Shown: positions 1-5,116 of the stretch, piece by piece
How positions within the stretch are numbered: the first letter of the stretch is position 1
Layout: every line of letters starts with the position of its first letter
Assembly: GCA_022510885.1 (NCBI GenBank)
Contig: JAFLSP010000027.1
Location: 1,590-16,046, forward strand
Direction of reading: 5' to 3'
DNA: 14,457 nt
Source: Treponema sp.
GTDB lineage: Bacteria > Spirochaetota > Spirochaetia > Treponematales > Treponemataceae
The notes under the pieces: generated by a model
What the model was told of the DNA's origin: nothing
The model's database searches: none
Seen by the model: the letters and a program-made list of their open reading frames with translations, nothing else
Made by a program: the position numbers and the translations under genes

Positions 1-42
1 GGAGGTCATTTTGGCGGCGGCGGCGCATCGGGCAAATGGTAG
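1..42 (+). CDS. C-terminal end of a Gly-rich, possibly TPM-domain protein (partial)
   Basis: Frame 1 from the window edge reads GGHFGGGGASGKW and stops at TAG (40-42). A run of glycines ending in GGGGASG-x-W followed directly by the stop is the usual tail of TPM-domain (YgcG-like) membrane-anchored proteins, whose body would lie left of the window. Only 13 residues are visible, so the family call rests on this tail alone; another Gly-rich protein is possible. It is followed by a weak hairpin and then the promoter of the toxin-antitoxin pair. Confidence 0.5.
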   Translation, partial: GGHFGGGGASGKW

Positions 43-43
43 C

Positions 44-72
44 GCACCCGCCTGCCTTGCGCGGGGCGGTGC
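44..72 (+). other. GC-rich hairpin after the upstream gene
   Basis: GCACC-(C bulge)-GCC at 44-52 can pair with GGCGGTGC at 65-72, giving eight base pairs around a 12-nt loop, just after the TAG at 40-42. No T-run follows (the next bases are ACGGACATAAAA), so it is not a convincing intrinsic terminator. It could be an mRNA 3' end stabiliser or chance in GC-rich DNA. Confidence 0.25.
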
Positions 73-87
73 ACGGACATAAAACCC

Positions 88-116
88 TTGACAGCCCACG
101 GTATGTTTATTAGTTT
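88..116 (+). promoter_or_regulatory. Sigma-70 type promoter of the toxin-antitoxin operon
   Basis: A perfect -35 TTGACA (88-93), a 17-bp spacer and -10 TAGTTT (111-116, four of six matches). The expected start of transcription is near 123, at the Shine-Dalgarno AGGAGG (123-128), which lies 6 nt before the antitoxin ATG. No clear inverted-repeat operator was seen, although antitoxins of this class normally repress their own promoter. Confidence 0.6.
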
Positions 117-134
117 GTAGTCAGGAGGCAGGTC

Positions 135-386
135 ATGCAGACAGCAAAGAGCATACGTTTTACCGCACAGCCGGAGTTATGCGCCCAAATCGACTCATAC
201 TGCAAGGAGCGCGGCTGTTCCCGCAACTGGTTCATTGAGCAGGCTGTCAGCCAGTATCTTCTGGAGTGCATGGAAGACAAAGAGGATTATGAGATTGCCG
301 CCGCCGCTTTGAGAAAATTCGAGAGTGGAGATGGCAAGACTTATTCAAGCGCAGAACTACGCAAGGAATTCGGGCTTGAGGGTTGA
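135..386 (+). CDS. RHH/RelB-like antitoxin of a type II toxin-antitoxin pair
   Basis: An 83-residue protein. Residues about 4-10 (KSIRFTA) form a predicted DNA-contacting beta strand, followed by two helices with SRNWFIEQAV at about 29-38, the layout of ribbon-helix-helix (MetJ/Arc) antitoxins that bind DNA as dimers. The C-terminal half (about 50-83, with DYEIAAAALRKF and ELRKEFGLEG) is the type that wraps and neutralises a RelE/ParE toxin. The start is supported by AGGAGG 6 nt upstream and a TTGACA promoter. The toxin gene overlaps its 3' end, so the two are translationally linked. Its codons are more AT-rich than those of the housekeeping genes, which suggests horizontal acquisition. Function is inferred from family features and gene order. 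Confidence 0.82.
   Translation: MQTAKSIRFTAQPELCAQIDSYCKERGCSRNWFIEQAVSQYLLECMEDKEDYEIAAAALRKFESGDGKTYSSAELRKEFGLEG
363..378 (+). promoter_or_regulatory. Ribosome binding site that fixes a TTG start for the toxin
   Basis: AAGGA (363-367) lies inside the antitoxin coding sequence, 8 nt before TTG (376-378). No similarly placed site precedes the GTG at 325 or the ATG at 331 in the same frame. A weak start codon coupled to antitoxin translation would keep toxin output below antitoxin output. Confidence 0.55.
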
Positions 387-639
387 GTATTCGGAGGATG
401 TCAGAAAACAGCTCTCAAAATTAGACAACACCATCAAGAAAAGAATCCTTGACTATATGGACGAGGTGGAGAAACTGGACAATCCGCGCTCGCGCGGAAA
501 ACGTTTGGTTGGAATCCTGCGAGGTTTGTGGCGTTACCGGGTGGGCGACTACAGAATCCTTTGCAAGATAAAAGACGATGTGCTTGAGATTCTTGTCGTT
601 GAAATCGGACACAGAAGAGCGGTGTATGACGACAACTGA
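376..639 (+). CDS. RelE/ParE-family toxin
   Basis: An 87-residue protein, the usual size for RelE-type mRNA interferases or ParE-type gyrase toxins. Visible family signatures are VEYSEDVRKQLSKLD at the N-terminus, then GLWRYRVGDYRIL (a basic, aromatic core strand) and a C-terminal EIGHRRAVYDD. The frame is open from GTG at 325, but I chose TTG at 376. It has AAGGA at 363-367 with 8-nt spacing, and it places the first beta strand at the N-terminus as in relatives; the longer version would add 17 residues unlike the family. It overlaps the antitoxin by 11 bp. RelE versus ParE activity cannot be settled from sequence; the GHRxxVY end favours a RelE-like RNase. Confidence 0.82.
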   Translation: MRVEYSEDVRKQLSKLDNTIKKRILDYMDEVEKLDNPRSRGKRLVGILRGLWRYRVGDYRILCKIKDDVLEILVVEIGHRRAVYDDN

Positions 640-647
640 ATCTCCAC

Positions 648-670
648 GCCGTCGCGTTGCCTGCGGCGGC
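648..670 (+). terminator. Possible terminator after the toxin gene
   Basis: GCCGTCGC (648-655) pairs with GCGGCGGC (663-670), eight pairs including one G-T, with a 7-nt loop, starting 9 bp after the toxin stop. The sequence right after the stem is only moderately T-rich (TTCGTCCATT). A clean T7 run comes later, at 697-703. Imperfect as an intrinsic terminator, but suitably placed between the TA operon and dnaX. Confidence 0.35.
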
Positions 671-683
671 TTCGTCCATTCCC

Positions 684-712
684 TTGTCTCTCGGGCTTTT
701 TTTCAGTATTCT
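684..712 (+). promoter_or_regulatory. Candidate dnaX promoter, giving a leaderless start
   Basis: TTGTCT (684-689, four of six), a 17-bp spacer and TATTCT (707-712, four of six). Transcription from here would start at about 719-720, the first base of the dnaX ATG. The -10 forms the left half of a perfect 14-bp palindrome, TATTCTATAGAATA (707-720), which runs into the start codon. No Shine-Dalgarno precedes the ATG. Confidence 0.45.
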
Positions 713-719
713 ATAGAAT

Positions 720-2567
720 ATGGCGTATGAAGTGACGGCGACGCGGCGGCGGCCGCAGCGGTTTGAGGATTTGGCGGGGCAGGAATTCGTGGCGGAGACG
801 CTGCGGAACGCAATGCGCTCGGAGAAAATCGCGCACGCATACCTGTTCAGCGGCCCGCGCGGCTGCGGCAAGACATCCACGGCGCGCATTCTGGCAAAGG
901 CCCTCAACTGCGCGAACGGCCCGACGGCGACCCCGTGCGGAACGTGCCAGCAGTGCGTGGAAATCACCAAGGGCGCGTGCACGGACGTGATTGAGATTGA
1001 CGGCGCGTCGAACACGAGCGTGAACGACGTGCGGCAGATTAAGGACGAGGTGCTGTTCCCGCCGCAGTCGTGCCGCTCCAAAATCTACATCATTGACGAA
1101 GTGCACATGCTTTCCACGAGCGCGTTCAACGCGCTGCTCAAGACGATTGAGGAGCCGCCCGCCTACGTCATCTTCATCTTTGCCACCACGGAATTGCAGA
1201 AAGTCCCGGCGACGATAAAGAGCCGCTGCCAGCAGTTCAACTTCCGCCTCGTGCCGATTGAGCGGGTCAAGACGCTGCTCGCGGAGGCGGCGGCGGAACT
1301 GGGCATCCGCGCGGAGGACGAGGCGCTGTACTGGATTGCGCGCGAATCGACCGGCTCCGTGCGCGACGCATACACGCTGTTTGACCAGGTGGCGGCGTTC
1401 AGCGGCGGCGAAATCACCTATGAGAAAATCCGCGACAAGCTCGGGCTTGTGGGCGTTGACCGGCTGAACGCGCTGTTTGAGGCCTGCGCCGCCAACAAGC
1501 CCTCCGACGCGCTCGCCCAGCTGGACGGCTTCCTACAGGGCGGCATTTCCATTGAGCAGCTCATCGCCAACAGCACGGACTACCTGCGCTCGCTGCTGCT
1601 CATCAAGAACGGCATCACCAAGGAGTCGCTGCTCGGGCAGTCGCACGACCGCTTCTCGCGCGCGGTGCTTGACGCATGGAACGCCACGCAACTTGAGCGC
1701 GCCATCTCGCTCTTCCTGCAACTGTACCGCGACATCCGCTACTCGCTCAGCCCGCGCTACGAGCTGGAGCTTGCGTTCAGCCGCCTGAGCTGGCTGAATC
1801 AGTACGTCTCCCCTGCGGAGGTCAAGGCGGCGATTGACAAGGCACACGCCCTGCTCGCCACGGCTCCGCAGACGGGCGCACCGGCGGCGGTGCAATCACA
1901 GCGCCCCAACACGGCATCACCCGCGCAAGCCGCCCCCCACAACGGACTGCCGATGTTCAGCGCGCTTGCCGGTGCGCCGCAGACCGACGGCGGGAACGAC
2001 TACGGCTACGCGCCCGACACGGCAAGTCCCGACGACGCGGGGCAGACCGCCATGCCGGAGGCCGCAAACCCTTTTGACCAAGGCGGTGCCGTGCCGCCCG
2101 AACAAACGGCGGCGCAGTCATATACGACAGACCCGAACGCCCTGCGCGACCGGCTGATTTCCGAACTGAAAGTGAACGACGCGCTGCTCGCCTCCTCGCT
2201 CATGCGCACGGCGCAGTGGACGCGCGTCGGCAGCACGATTAGGGCAGAGACCGATTCGGAATTCCTGCGGCAGCAGATTGAGGCGCAGCGGGAAAAAATC
2301 GCCGCCTACCTCACGCAGTGGAGCGGCCAGGCGACGCAGTTCGCCGTCACCGTGCGGGCGCGGCAGGATACCGCCGCGCAGGAAACGCCGCCATCGGTGC
2401 GCATTGTCTGCAACGCATTCCGCGGCAGCGTCATCACCGTAACGAAAAAGACGGCAGAGGAAGCGCAGGAACAACGCCCGGCGCAGGCAGCGGCAGACGA
2501 CGGCAGACCCTCGGACACGGAGCAATTCGACGGAGACCCCACGGAGGAACAGAATGAATCCCTTTGA
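720..2567 (+). CDS. dnaX: DNA polymerase III subunits gamma/tau (clamp loader ATPase)
   Basis: A 615-residue AAA+ clamp-loader subunit, which loads the sliding clamp and organises the replisome. Visible are Walker A GPRGCGKT (45-52), zinc cysteines C64, C73, C76 and C79, Walker B IYIIDE (122-127), a sensor-1 region FATTELQKVP, and the SRC arginine-finger motif (168-170). Domain III continues to about residue 375. A Pro/Ala/Gln-rich linker (about 380-470) precedes a C-terminal tau-type domain and an acidic tail. The start is fixed by MAYEVTATRRRPQRFEDLAGQE, the normal N-terminus of DnaX; there is no Shine-Dalgarno. It leads a dnaX-ybaB-recR operon and overlaps ybaB by 14 bp. I saw no classic A-AAA-AAG slippery heptamer near the linker, so a shorter gamma form by frameshifting is not supported. 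Confidence 0.96.
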   Translation: MAYEVTATRRRPQRFEDLAGQEFVAETLRNAMRSEKIAHAYLFSGPRGCGKTSTARILAKALNCANGPTATPCGTCQQCVEITKGACTDVIEIDGASNTSVNDVRQIKDEVLFPPQSCRSKIYIIDEVHMLSTSAFNALLKTIEEPPAYVIFIFATTELQKVPATIKSRCQQFNFRLVPIERVKTLLAEAAAELGIRAEDEALYWIARESTGSVRDAYTLFDQVAAFSGGEITYEKIRDKLGLVGVDRLNALFEACAANKPSDALAQLDGFLQGGISIEQLIANSTDYLRSLLLIKNGITKESLLGQSHDRFSRAVLDAWNATQLERAISLFLQLYRDIRYSLSPRYELELAFSRLSWLNQYVSPAEVKAAIDKAHALLATAPQTGAPAAVQSQRPNTASPAQAAPHNGLPMFSALAGAPQTDGGNDYGYAPDTASPDDAGQTAMPEAANPFDQGGAVPPEQTAAQSYTTDPNALRDRLISELKVNDALLASSLMRTAQWTRVGSTIRAETDSEFLRQQIEAQREKIAAYLTQWSGQATQFAVTVRARQDTAAQETPPSVRIVCNAFRGSVITVTKKTAEEAQEQRPAQAAADDGRPSDTEQFDGDPTEEQNESL

Positions 2568-2868
2568 CTTGGTAAAAAATATGCAGAACCTGCAAGGGCA
2601 GATGGAAAAAATGAAAGCGGAACTGACGGAACTGACCGCGACCGGCTCTTCGGGCGGGAACATGGTGCAGGTCACGCTGAACGGCAAGTTTGAGATGGTC
2701 GCCATAAAAATCGACCCGATTGCCGTTGACCCGCGCGACGTGCCCATGCTGCAAGACCTCATCGTTGCCGCAAGCCACGATGCCAGCGAAAAGGTGCAGG
2801 AACTGCTCAAGCAGAAGTCCGGCGCGCTCTTGGGCGGCATGAACATTCCCGGGCTGAACCTCTCATAA
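2554..2868 (+). CDS. ybaB: YbaB/EbfC family nucleoid-associated protein
   Basis: A 104-residue protein with the family's layout: an N-terminal helix (MNPFDLVKNMQNLQGQMEKM), a central beta sheet with MVQVTLNGKFEMVAIKID, and a C-terminal helix region with LIVAASHDASEKVQELL ending in GLNLS. Family members bind DNA as dimers; the Borrelia homologue is called EbfC. The start at 2554 has GGAGG at 2543-2547, 6 nt upstream, inside the end of dnaX, so it is translated by overlap with dnaX. Its place between dnaX and recR is conserved in many bacteria. Its exact role in recombination or transcription is not evident from sequence. Confidence 0.93.
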   Translation: MNPFDLVKNMQNLQGQMEKMKAELTELTATGSSGGNMVQVTLNGKFEMVAIKIDPIAVDPRDVPMLQDLIVAASHDASEKVQELLKQKSGALLGGMNIPGLNLS

Positions 2869-2874
2869 CCCGCC

Positions 2875-3465
2875 ATGAACGCAATCGACGAACTGACCGA
2901 ATCATTCTCGCGGCTGCCCGGAATCGGCAAGAAAAGCGCGGGCAGGCTGGTCAATCACATCCTCCGCGCGGACGCGGCGTGGGTGCAGCGGTTCGCGCGG
3001 CAGATGGCGACGCTCCAGAGCAAAATCCGCCCCTGCTCGGTCTGCGGTGCCTGGACGGAAGCCGACCCCTGCCCCATCTGCTCGAACGTCCTGCGCGACC
3101 GCTCGCTCATCTGCGTGGTTGAGCAGCCGCAGGACGTTGCCACGATAGAAAACTCGCACGAATTCCACGGCTTGTTCCACGTGCTCGGCGGCGTCATCGC
3201 CCCGCTCGACGGCATCGGCCCTGACCAACTGCGGATAGCCCCGCTGCTTGAGCGCGTCCGCACGGGCGAGGTCAAGGAAGTGATTATCGCCACCAATCCC
3301 ACCGTGGAGGGCGACACCACCGCGCTCTACCTGCAAAAAATGCTCTCGCTCATCGAAGGCGTGACCGTCACCCGGCTTGCGAGCGGGCTTCCCGTGGGCG
3401 GAGACCTGGAGTACGCCGACAAGCTCACGCTCGCCCGCAGCTTCCGCGGACGCACCACGTTCTGA
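2875..3465 (+). CDS. recR: Recombination mediator RecR
   Basis: A 196-residue protein of normal RecR length. A helix-hairpin-helix (LPGIGKKSAGR, about 14-24) is followed by a four-cysteine zinc finger (C54, C57, C66, C69) and a Toprim domain that begins at VVEQPQD (about 81-87) and includes ATNPTVEGDTT. A C-terminal segment has GLPVGGDLEYAD. RecR works with RecF/RecO to load RecA on gapped DNA. It starts 6 bp after ybaB with no recognisable Shine-Dalgarno, so translation probably depends on re-initiation by ribosomes leaving ybaB. It is the last gene of the operon; a hairpin terminator follows. Confidence 0.96.
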   Translation: MNAIDELTESFSRLPGIGKKSAGRLVNHILRADAAWVQRFARQMATLQSKIRPCSVCGAWTEADPCPICSNVLRDRSLICVVEQPQDVATIENSHEFHGLFHVLGGVIAPLDGIGPDQLRIAPLLERVRTGEVKEVIIATNPTVEGDTTALYLQKMLSLIEGVTVTRLASGLPVGGDLEYADKLTLARSFRGRTTF

Positions 3466-3484
3466 CGGCGTTCTGCCGCATCTG

Positions 3485-3509
3485 CCCGCGCATACCGCGC
3501 GGGATTTTT
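3485..3509 (+). terminator. Intrinsic terminator of the dnaX-ybaB-recR operon
   Basis: CCCGCGC (3485-3491), 5-nt loop ATACC, GCGCGGG (3497-3503), then ATTTTT. It begins 20 bp after the recR stop. A second T-rich stretch follows at about 3523-3539. Confidence 0.8.
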
Positions 3510-3542
3510 CCCCGAAATCGCAATTTTTTTTCTTTTTTTGCT

Positions 3543-3568
3543 TAAGGTTTTTTGCCAGGTTCCGATAA
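3543..3568 (+). promoter_or_regulatory. Sigma-28 (FliA) type promoter of flaB
   Basis: TAAGGTTT (3543-3550) and TCCGATAA (3561-3568) each differ by one base from the flagellar sigma-28 elements TAAAGTTT and GCCGATAA. The gap is 10 nt, against the usual 11. The expected start is near 3576, giving a leader of about 80 nt. This fits late-class flagellin expression. Confidence 0.75.
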
Positions 3569-3578
3569 AAATACTGTA

Positions 3579-3649
3579 GGGTGGTGTACCCGAAACAACA
3601 GGTGCGGAAAGGACCTGTCGTTAAAGAAACCAGTTAGTATTATAAGGAG
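3579..3649 (+). promoter_or_regulatory. Structured flaB leader with GGA motifs and strong RBS
   Basis: Two small hairpins are visible: GGGT/ACCC (3579-3582 with 3588-3591) and ACAGGT/ACCTGT (3598-3603 with 3613-3618). The 9-nt loop of the second holds a GGA (3606-3608), and a second GGA (3611-3613) spans the loop and stem. A third GGA (3646-3648) is in the Shine-Dalgarno AAGGAG (3644-3649), 7 nt before the ATG. GGA in a hairpin loop plus GGA in the RBS is the pattern bound by CsrA in flagellin leaders of other bacteria. CsrA control here is inference. Confidence 0.45.
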
Positions 3650-3656
3650 ATAAACT

Positions 3657-4517
3657 ATGGTTATCAATCACAACATGAGTGCAATGTTCTCACAGCGCGC
3701 GACAGGCCTTACAGAGTTGAACAACCAGAAGAACATGGAAAAATTGTCTTCTGGTATGAAAATCAACCGTGCGGGCGATGACGCGTCTGGTCTTGCCGTG
3801 TCTGAGAAGATGCGCAGCCAGATTCGCGGTATGAACCGTGCATCTCAGAACGCACAGGACGGCATTTCCTTCGTGCAGACGACGGAAGGCTACTTGCAGG
3901 AAACGACTGACATCATTCAGCGTATCCGTGAGCTGGCGGTTCAGTCTTCTAACGGTGTCTACACCGACGAAGACCGCATGCAGATTCAGGTTGAAGTTTC
4001 TTCACTGATTGCAGAAGTTGACCGCATCGCTTCACAGGCGCAGTTCAACGGCATGAACATGCTGACTGGTCGTTTTGCGCGCCAAACGGGAGAAAACAGT
4101 GTGACCGCTTCAATGTGGTTCCACATCGGCGCGAACATGGACCAGCGCACGCAGGTGTTCATCGGCACGATGACGGCGGCCGCTCTCGGTCTGCGCAACA
4201 TCGGCACGGAAGAGATTATGTCAATCGCCAAGCCGGACGATGCGAACCGCGCAATCGGTACGCTCGACGAGGCGCTGAAGAAAATCAACAAGCAGCGTGC
4301 TGACTTGGGTGCATACCAGAACCGCCTTGAGAAGACCATCATTGGTCTGGACATCGGCGCGGAGAACCTCCAGGCTTCTGAGAGCCGCATCCGCGACACC
4401 GACATGGCGAAGGAAATGGTAGACTTCACCAAGAACCAGGTCCTGACCCAGGCGGGAACGGCGATGATTGCACAGGCGAACCAGCAGTCACAGAACGTGC
4501 TGAGCCTGCTCCGCTAG
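3657..4517 (+). CDS. flaB: Flagellin core protein FlaB (periplasmic flagella)
   Basis: A 286-residue flagellin with only the conserved D0/D1 regions and no large variable D2/D3 insert, as in spirochaete FlaB core proteins. N-terminal signatures are [42 protein letters not shown] in two overlapping stretches and [11 protein letters not shown]. The middle has [13 protein letters not shown], typical of treponemal FlaB. The C-terminus has [13 protein letters not shown] and ends in QNVLSLLR. The filament lies in the periplasm, so no Sec signal peptide is expected; export is by the flagellar type III system. Codons such as CGT, GGT and TCT are much more frequent than in neighbours, as expected for a very abundant protein. 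It has its own promoter and terminator. Which FlaB paralogue it is cannot be told. Confidence 0.96.
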   Translation: MVINHNMSAMFSQRATGLTELNNQKNMEKLSSGMKINRAGDDASGLAVSEKMRSQIRGMNRASQNAQDGISFVQTTEGYLQETTDIIQRIRELAVQSSNGVYTDEDRMQIQVEVSSLIAEVDRIASQAQFNGMNMLTGRFARQTGENSVTASMWFHIGANMDQRTQVFIGTMTAAALGLRNIGTEEIMSIAKPDDANRAIGTLDEALKKINKQRADLGAYQNRLEKTIIGLDIGAENLQASESRIRDTDMAKEMVDFTKNQVLTQAGTAMIAQANQQSQNVLSLLR

Positions 4518-4538
4518 TCATCGGCATGATGCAAAAGG

Positions 4539-4565
4539 CGCACCCTTCGGGGTGCGTTTTTTTTT
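4539..4565 (+). terminator. Intrinsic terminator of flaB, probably bidirectional
   Basis: CGCACCC (4539-4545), loop TTCG, GGGTGCG (4550-4556), then nine T (4557-4565). The stable UUCG loop and long U-tract make it strong. On the minus strand the same stem is followed by CCTTTT, so it may also end the zinc-ribbon gene, whose stop codon (4564-4566) overlaps the T-run. Confidence 0.92.
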
Positions 4566-4974
4566 ATTTCTTCCCCTCTTCCGAGCAGCCGGTGACGATG
4601 ACGTGCTTCTTGTTGTTGCGGTGGTTGAACAGGCGCGCGACCAGGTGGCCGTCGTTCGGCACGGGGCGGTGGCAGACGGGGCAGGTGCGCTCCACCCCGC
4701 GCTCCGGCACGGGATAGCAGTGCGGGCAGCCCATCACAATCATGCGCTGGTCGGGCGTGTCCATGGGGCGGAAGATTTTTGAGGCAAGGTTCTCGTCCTT
4801 TGCAAGCGGCGTATTGCAGAGCGGGCAGCGCACGAACACCGTATTGCCGTGCTCGTCTTTCTGCGTGCGCAAGCCAGGCGCGGCGGGAGCCTGTCGCCTT
4901 GCAAAGCGCGAGACCAGCCGCAGGGCAAACACGACCAGCGACACGCCGACCGCCGCAAGCACAACCATATCCAT
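4564..4974 (-). CDS. Membrane-anchored protein with two zinc-ribbon-like repeats
   Basis: A 136-residue protein, function unknown. Residues about 3-21 form one hydrophobic helix followed by basic residues (RFARRQ), so the rest is probably cytoplasmic. Two homologous modules follow. The first has C50-x2-C53 and C83-x2-C86. The second has C98-x2-C101 and C130, with Glu (E133) where the fourth Cys would be. Both share CPxC, a following P-L/V, L-x2-R/K-I/L-F and M/H-I/V-V/I-x-GC. The frame is open upstream to 5223, but the ATG at 4974 sits 7 nt after an extended -10 element, and the hydrophobic helix begins there. ATG at 4968 is an alternative. No Shine-Dalgarno is visible. Zinc binding is inferred from the cysteines. 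Confidence 0.75.
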   Translation of the reverse strand: MDMVVLAAVGVSLVVFALRLVSRFARRQAPAAPGLRTQKDEHGNTVFVRCPLCNTPLAKDENLASKIFRPMDTPDQRMIVMGCPHCYPVPERGVERTCPVCHRPVPNDGHLVARLFNHRNNKKHVIVTGCSEEGKK

Positions 4975-4980
4975 GCGGAC

Positions 4981-4989
4981 AGTATAGCA
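4981..4989 (-). promoter_or_regulatory. Extended -10 promoter of the zinc-ribbon gene, leaderless
   Basis: On the minus strand TGCTATACT is an extended -10 (TGn plus TATACT, five of six), ending 6 nt before the ATG at 4974. Transcription would begin at or next to the start codon. The -35 region is poor (ATGCAA at 17 bp). The same 13-base string CCGTGCTATACTG recurs upstream of the LUD gene. Confidence 0.6.
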
Positions 4990-5070
4990 CGGCGCACGGA
5001 AAATTGCATCGGCAAATCCCTGCCACTTCGTGCTGAGGAGAGACACCGCGCCCGATAGTTCCGGCAGAAT

Positions 5071-5099
5071 TTGCGCAATTCGCGGTCTTGTAGTATAAT
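5071..5099 (+). promoter_or_regulatory. Sigma-70 promoter of the GGDEF-purD run
   Basis: TTGCGC (5071-5076), a 17-bp spacer and a perfect TATAAT (5094-5099). The predicted start, near 5106, falls in the GGGAG (5105-5109) that would serve as Shine-Dalgarno for the ATG at 5117, so the leader would be only about 11 nt. Confidence 0.7.
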
Positions 5100-5116
5100 G
5101 GAACGGGAGTACGCGA

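Noticed and set aside
27..75. tRNA-like look (TGGTAGCGC, then CTGCCTT in a CCCGC/GCGGG stem)
   Set aside because: No acceptor or T-arm can be formed, the anticodon loop would have 9 nt, and the first part is the coding tail of a Gly-rich protein.
2440..2455. Possible dnaX frameshift site (GAAAAAG)
   Set aside because: It has only five A, lacks the A-AAA-AAG heptamer, lies near the very end of dnaX, and no downstream stimulatory hairpin was evident.
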